A model generated the notes under the pieces. That model was not told the DNA's origin and searched no databases. It saw only the letters and a program-made list of their open reading frames with translations. From Candidatus Methanofastidiosia archaeon (lineage in GTDB: Archaea > Methanobacteriota_B > Thermococci > Methanofastidiosales > Methanofastidiosaceae), in assembly GCA_003558335.1 (NCBI GenBank), contig PWMA01000113.1:1-6893 (forward strand): 6,893 nt of DNA, in the 5' to 3' direction. Positions 4,632 through 6,893 of this stretch are shown piece after piece. The position numbers were made by a program, and so were the translations under genes. Each line of letters opens with the position of its first letter. Positions within the stretch are counted from its first letter, which is position 1.

Positions 4632-5459
4632 TTATGGTTTATTTCTTAGAACGTCGACCATTTTTTGATATATTTCTTTTTCTCTTCCTTCCGTTGTTTT
4701 AGATAGTCTTTCAACGATTAACTCAGGTGTGCTTTTTCCTGCTTTATAGAATACAGGTTGCCTATCTACGATTAAATCCAGTGACTCGTTCAATCCTTTT
4801 GCTTCTATACCATCAACCCTCATATCTTCGGGTAAATTTCCCTCTAAAGATTTAATAGAAGATATTATGTCCTCTCCAAGATGAGTTACTATAACGCATA
4901 AGGTATTGGAACTTCTCAAATAATTTAAGAATGTCCCTATGATTCTAGCTGCAGACCCTGGTTCAGTAATTGCTTCAAGTTCGTCCACCATAAGAAGTCT
5001 CTTTTTTTCTTCTATTGCAAGGGGGACAAGTCTCTTAATACTTGTTTCAAATGCCCCTCTTGACTCACCTCTGTGTTTTGATAAAAATCCTATTTCTTCA
5101 AAGATAGATGCATATGCTTCTTCTGCAGGGACCAAGAAACCCATCTGGAAAAGAATTTGAAATGCAAGGACCATCTTCAATAGAGTAGTTTTGCCTCCTG
5201 AGTTTGCACCAGTCAAAATAGTAACATTTTCATTTCCACTCATATTGTCTTCTGTAATTCCAATTTTATAACTAATTGGAGTGGGATTTGAAAGTAAAAT
5301 ATTTTTTCCTTTTCTAAAACTTATTCCCATATCAGAAAAATTTGGCATAAGTAGATCCTTTTCAACAGCAAATCTGCCCATCGCAATAAAAAAATCAATG
5401 TCGTAACATTCTTCAACTCTTTGATTTAAAAATTCCCATAATTCTGAAATGTCCAGCAT
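4632..5459 (-). CDS. MutS-like ATPase, C-terminal half (ABC-type ATPase domain), 275 aa
   Basis: This carries the nucleotide-binding domain of an archaeal MutS-related protein. Residues 1-40 end the core helix region with the family-like DIDFFIAMGRFAVE. Walker A is GANSGGKTT (84-92). The ABC-signature area includes HRGESRGAFETS (129-140). Walker B is LLMVDELEA with catalytic D159-E160, and the switch histidine is H193 in VTHLG. A C-terminal helical tail follows (residues 246-275). It lacks the DNA-binding and HhH parts, which lie in the preceding frame 8 nt upstream, and the family protein is normally one chain. AAGGAA directly against the ATG is too close to be a good ribosome binding site. 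Reading this frame upstream of the ATG gives a natural helical extension (KREFEIKKE) back to 5510, which suggests that the ATG is not the native start and that the gene is frameshifted. Confidence 0.88.
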   Translation of the reverse strand: MLDISELWEFLNQRVEECYDIDFFIAMGRFAVEKDLLMPNFSDMGISFRKGKNILLSNPTPISYKIGITEDNMSGNENVTILTGANSGGKTTLLKMVLAFQILFQMGFLVPAEEAYASIFEEIGFLSKHRGESRGAFETSIKRLVPLAIEEKKRLLMVDELEAITEPGSAARIIGTFLNYLRSSNTLCVIVTHLGEDIISSIKSLEGNLPEDMRVDGIEAKGLNESLDLIVDRQPVFYKAGKSTPELIVERLSKTTEGREKEIYQKMVDVLRNKP

Positions 5460-5467
5460 TTCCTTTT

Positions 5468-6721
5468 TTATTTCAAATTCCCTTTTTGAGATTTCTTTTC
5501 TGATGTTTCTTTAATTTCAAATAACTGATTTCTATCTGCTTCTATTGGAAAAGAAACTTCCTCGGAAAATATTTCTGAAAGATCTAACCCCGTTTTTTTA
5601 TTTAGATTGTCTACCGATTCTTTTACAATTTTATTATATGCTTCGTTAAGTTGCTTTGGGATATAAGTCTGAAAAGCCTTTAGAGGGTCTGAATTTTTAA
5701 TATCTGACAACATTGATAGTATGTCCTTGCCAGCTATTCCTATGTCATCATTCTCAATAATTTTTGAAAATTTTTCATTGATGTCTTTCTCTGCTATTTT
5801 AATAATTTCTTCTAGATTTAAGGCTTCATTTAACTTTTTTAATCTCTCGTCTGGATAAAGTCCTTTAGAAAAAGAGGTTATTCTATCCGATATTTTTTGA
5901 AGTTTTTCTACATTTTCGGGTAACTCTGTTTCATTGGCAGCAGCCAATCCTTTGTTAGTTTTAATCTCTAAAAGAGTTTCATAGATGTCAAGTATAGACT
6001 TTATTATATCAGAGTTTTTAATAAAGCGTTCGATGTAAAGTTCAGGCACAATATTCCTATTGGAAAAATCATCAAGATTTATAGAAAAATTTGATATTTC
6101 AAAAAGAGTATCATAAAGATTAGAATTTTTATTATAGACATAAAATATCAATGGATAATCGTCTCTTATCCCTCTTAATTCATTCGGAGATGTAACATAT
6201 ATAGAATCGTAGTGTTCTGATTTAGTTTTAGTCGCTATTTCTTCATCGTCTGTAATTAGAACTCTGTCTCTAAATTTTTTTAGATTAGGGATTTTTAGAT
6301 CCGATATTCTCTCGAGAAATCCTAAAATTTTATCAAGCTCTTCTTGATTTAATCCTTTTACAAAATTTTTTGCTTTGTGACAATAGTTTAACCTCTTCAC
6401 AATTAAATCCCTATCTTTGACAGGCATATAAATATTAAACCTATTTCTTGACCTCTCTGTTTTGGGATAAGAAACTAAAATAGATATTATATCTTCATAG
6501 ATTTCCCAAGCGTCTCCAAAAAGTATATCTTCATATTTTGTTCCTGTAATTTTTTCAAATGTTTCTTTTTGGATATGCAAAATTTTCTTTTTGCCAAATC
6601 CTGGAATCTTTAATAACTTTTCAAGTTCTAGCTTTTCTATTATGGCATCTAGCTCTTCTTTAGAGTAATAGTCTAAAGCTTTCTCAAAATTTTTCTCTCC
6701 CAAGATTTGGCAAGTATCCAT
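5468..6721 (-). CDS. HhH-MutS-like protein, N-terminal half, 417 aa
   Basis: First part of a MutS-related protein with an N-terminal helix-hairpin-helix. The HhH lies at LLKIPGFGKKKILHI (36-50) and should bind DNA without sequence preference. Residues 70-230 are a mixed region that starts DAWEIYEDIISILVSYPKTE and carries short beta segments (RVLITDD, SIYVTS, LIFYVYN). Residues 230-400 are mostly long charged helices, resembling the lever/clamp core of MutS. The frame stops after a lysine-rich tail (ETSEKKSQKGNLK) instead of continuing into the ATPase domain, which follows in the next frame. The ATG overlaps the stop of the upstream gene as TAATG, and AAGGGGGTA at 6731-6739 on the minus strand is a likely ribosome binding site. 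Together the halves would make a protein of about 696 aa. Alone it has no ATPase. Confidence 0.82.
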   Translation of the reverse strand: MDTCQILGEKNFEKALDYYSKEELDAIIEKLELEKLLKIPGFGKKKILHIQKETFEKITGTKYEDILFGDAWEIYEDIISILVSYPKTERSRNRFNIYMPVKDRDLIVKRLNYCHKAKNFVKGLNQEELDKILGFLERISDLKIPNLKKFRDRVLITDDEEIATKTKSEHYDSIYVTSPNELRGIRDDYPLIFYVYNKNSNLYDTLFEISNFSINLDDFSNRNIVPELYIERFIKNSDIIKSILDIYETLLEIKTNKGLAAANETELPENVEKLQKISDRITSFSKGLYPDERLKKLNEALNLEEIIKIAEKDINEKFSKIIENDDIGIAGKDILSMLSDIKNSDPLKAFQTYIPKQLNEAYNKIVKESVDNLNKKTGLDLSEIFSEEVSFPIEADRNQLFEIKETSEKKSQKGNLK

Positions 6722-6893
6722 TAAAGTCTGTACCCCCTTGCTAGTTCACAGTTTACCTTTAAAACTCCTTCATTGAATTTGAATAGATCATTGTTAGATT
6801 CGGGTAAGTTATCAGCCTTTTCTTGATCTGTTATTATTGCACCATGTGCTATGGAAGTTTTTTTACCTATTTCAACAGAAGTATTTTCCAAAG
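6721..6893 (-). CDS. C-terminal 56 residues of an unrecognised protein (5' truncated by the window)
   Basis: On the minus strand one frame is open from the window edge (first whole codon at 6891) to a TAA at 6721-6723; the other two frames close quickly. The fragment contains ENTSVEIGKKTSIAHGAII near its start and ends FKFNEGVLKVNCELARGYRL. The early part has the alternating look of beta strands. I cannot assign a family. The stop shares its last A with the ATG of the MutS-like gene (TAATG), so the two are almost certainly cotranscribed and translationally coupled, and the MutS-like ribosome binding site lies inside this coding end. Confidence 0.7.
   Translation of the reverse strand, partial: LENTSVEIGKKTSIAHGAIITDQEKADNLPESNNDLFKFNEGVLKVNCELARGYRL

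Noticed and set aside
4939..5160. 73-aa plus-strand frame
   Set aside because: It is antisense to the Walker B and signature region of the MutS-like ATPase and shows serine-rich shadow composition.
5468..5510. Programmed -1 ribosomal frameshift site joining the MutS halves
   Set aside because: No slippery heptamer in the correct phase and no obvious downstream stem-loop; an indel or a true split is simpler.

Overview
The window looks like the chromosome of an AT-rich euryarchaeote. The support is an archaeal FEN1 with a C-terminal PIP box, RNA polymerase subunit Rpo6/RpoK, sn-glycerol-1-phosphate dehydrogenase (the enzyme behind archaeal lipid stereochemistry), a DUF63 membrane protein, UPF0179, an HhH-MutS type ATPase, archaeal TATA boxes and short or leaderless 5' ends. 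A methanogen-like or Thermococci-related lineage is plausible, but I cannot fix the genus. No rRNA, tRNA, CRISPR array, transposon or phage gene was seen.

Layout. The left edge holds the 3' end of an unrecognised plus-strand gene, which meets fen1 convergently with a 4-nt overlap. On the minus strand, reading leftward, are a winged-helix regulator (1804-1394), rpoK (1318-1142) and fen1 (1137-139). rpoK and fen1 are 4 nt apart and very likely cotranscribed. rpoK has its own TATA box placed for leaderless transcription. A 363-nt, extremely AT-rich intergenic region (1805-2167) separates the regulator from a 35-codon plus-strand gene (2168-2275). That small gene has a TATA box, a GGTGAT ribosome binding site and a T6 terminator at the expected spacings, and would encode a tiny, probably membrane-embedded peptide.

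The right two thirds is one minus-strand cluster read from 6893 down to 2272: a partial unknown gene, two consecutive reading frames that together make an HhH-MutS-like protein, a DUF63 membrane protein, egsA, and a UPF0179 cysteine-rich protein. Links are tight: TAATG at the first junction, 8 nt between the two MutS halves, 31 and about 38 nt around DUF63, and a GTGA overlap between egsA and UPF0179.

Functionally the window mixes information processing (FEN1 for Okazaki-fragment and flap processing, Rpo6 for transcription, a MutS-family ATPase) with membrane lipid synthesis (EgsA) and uncharacterised conserved archaeal proteins. The observations most worth following are the MutS-like protein split by an apparent one-base frameshift at an A5 run, the well-signposted 35-aa gene, and the internal duplication of a four-cysteine module in UPF0179. 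I found no convincing new defence or mobile system.
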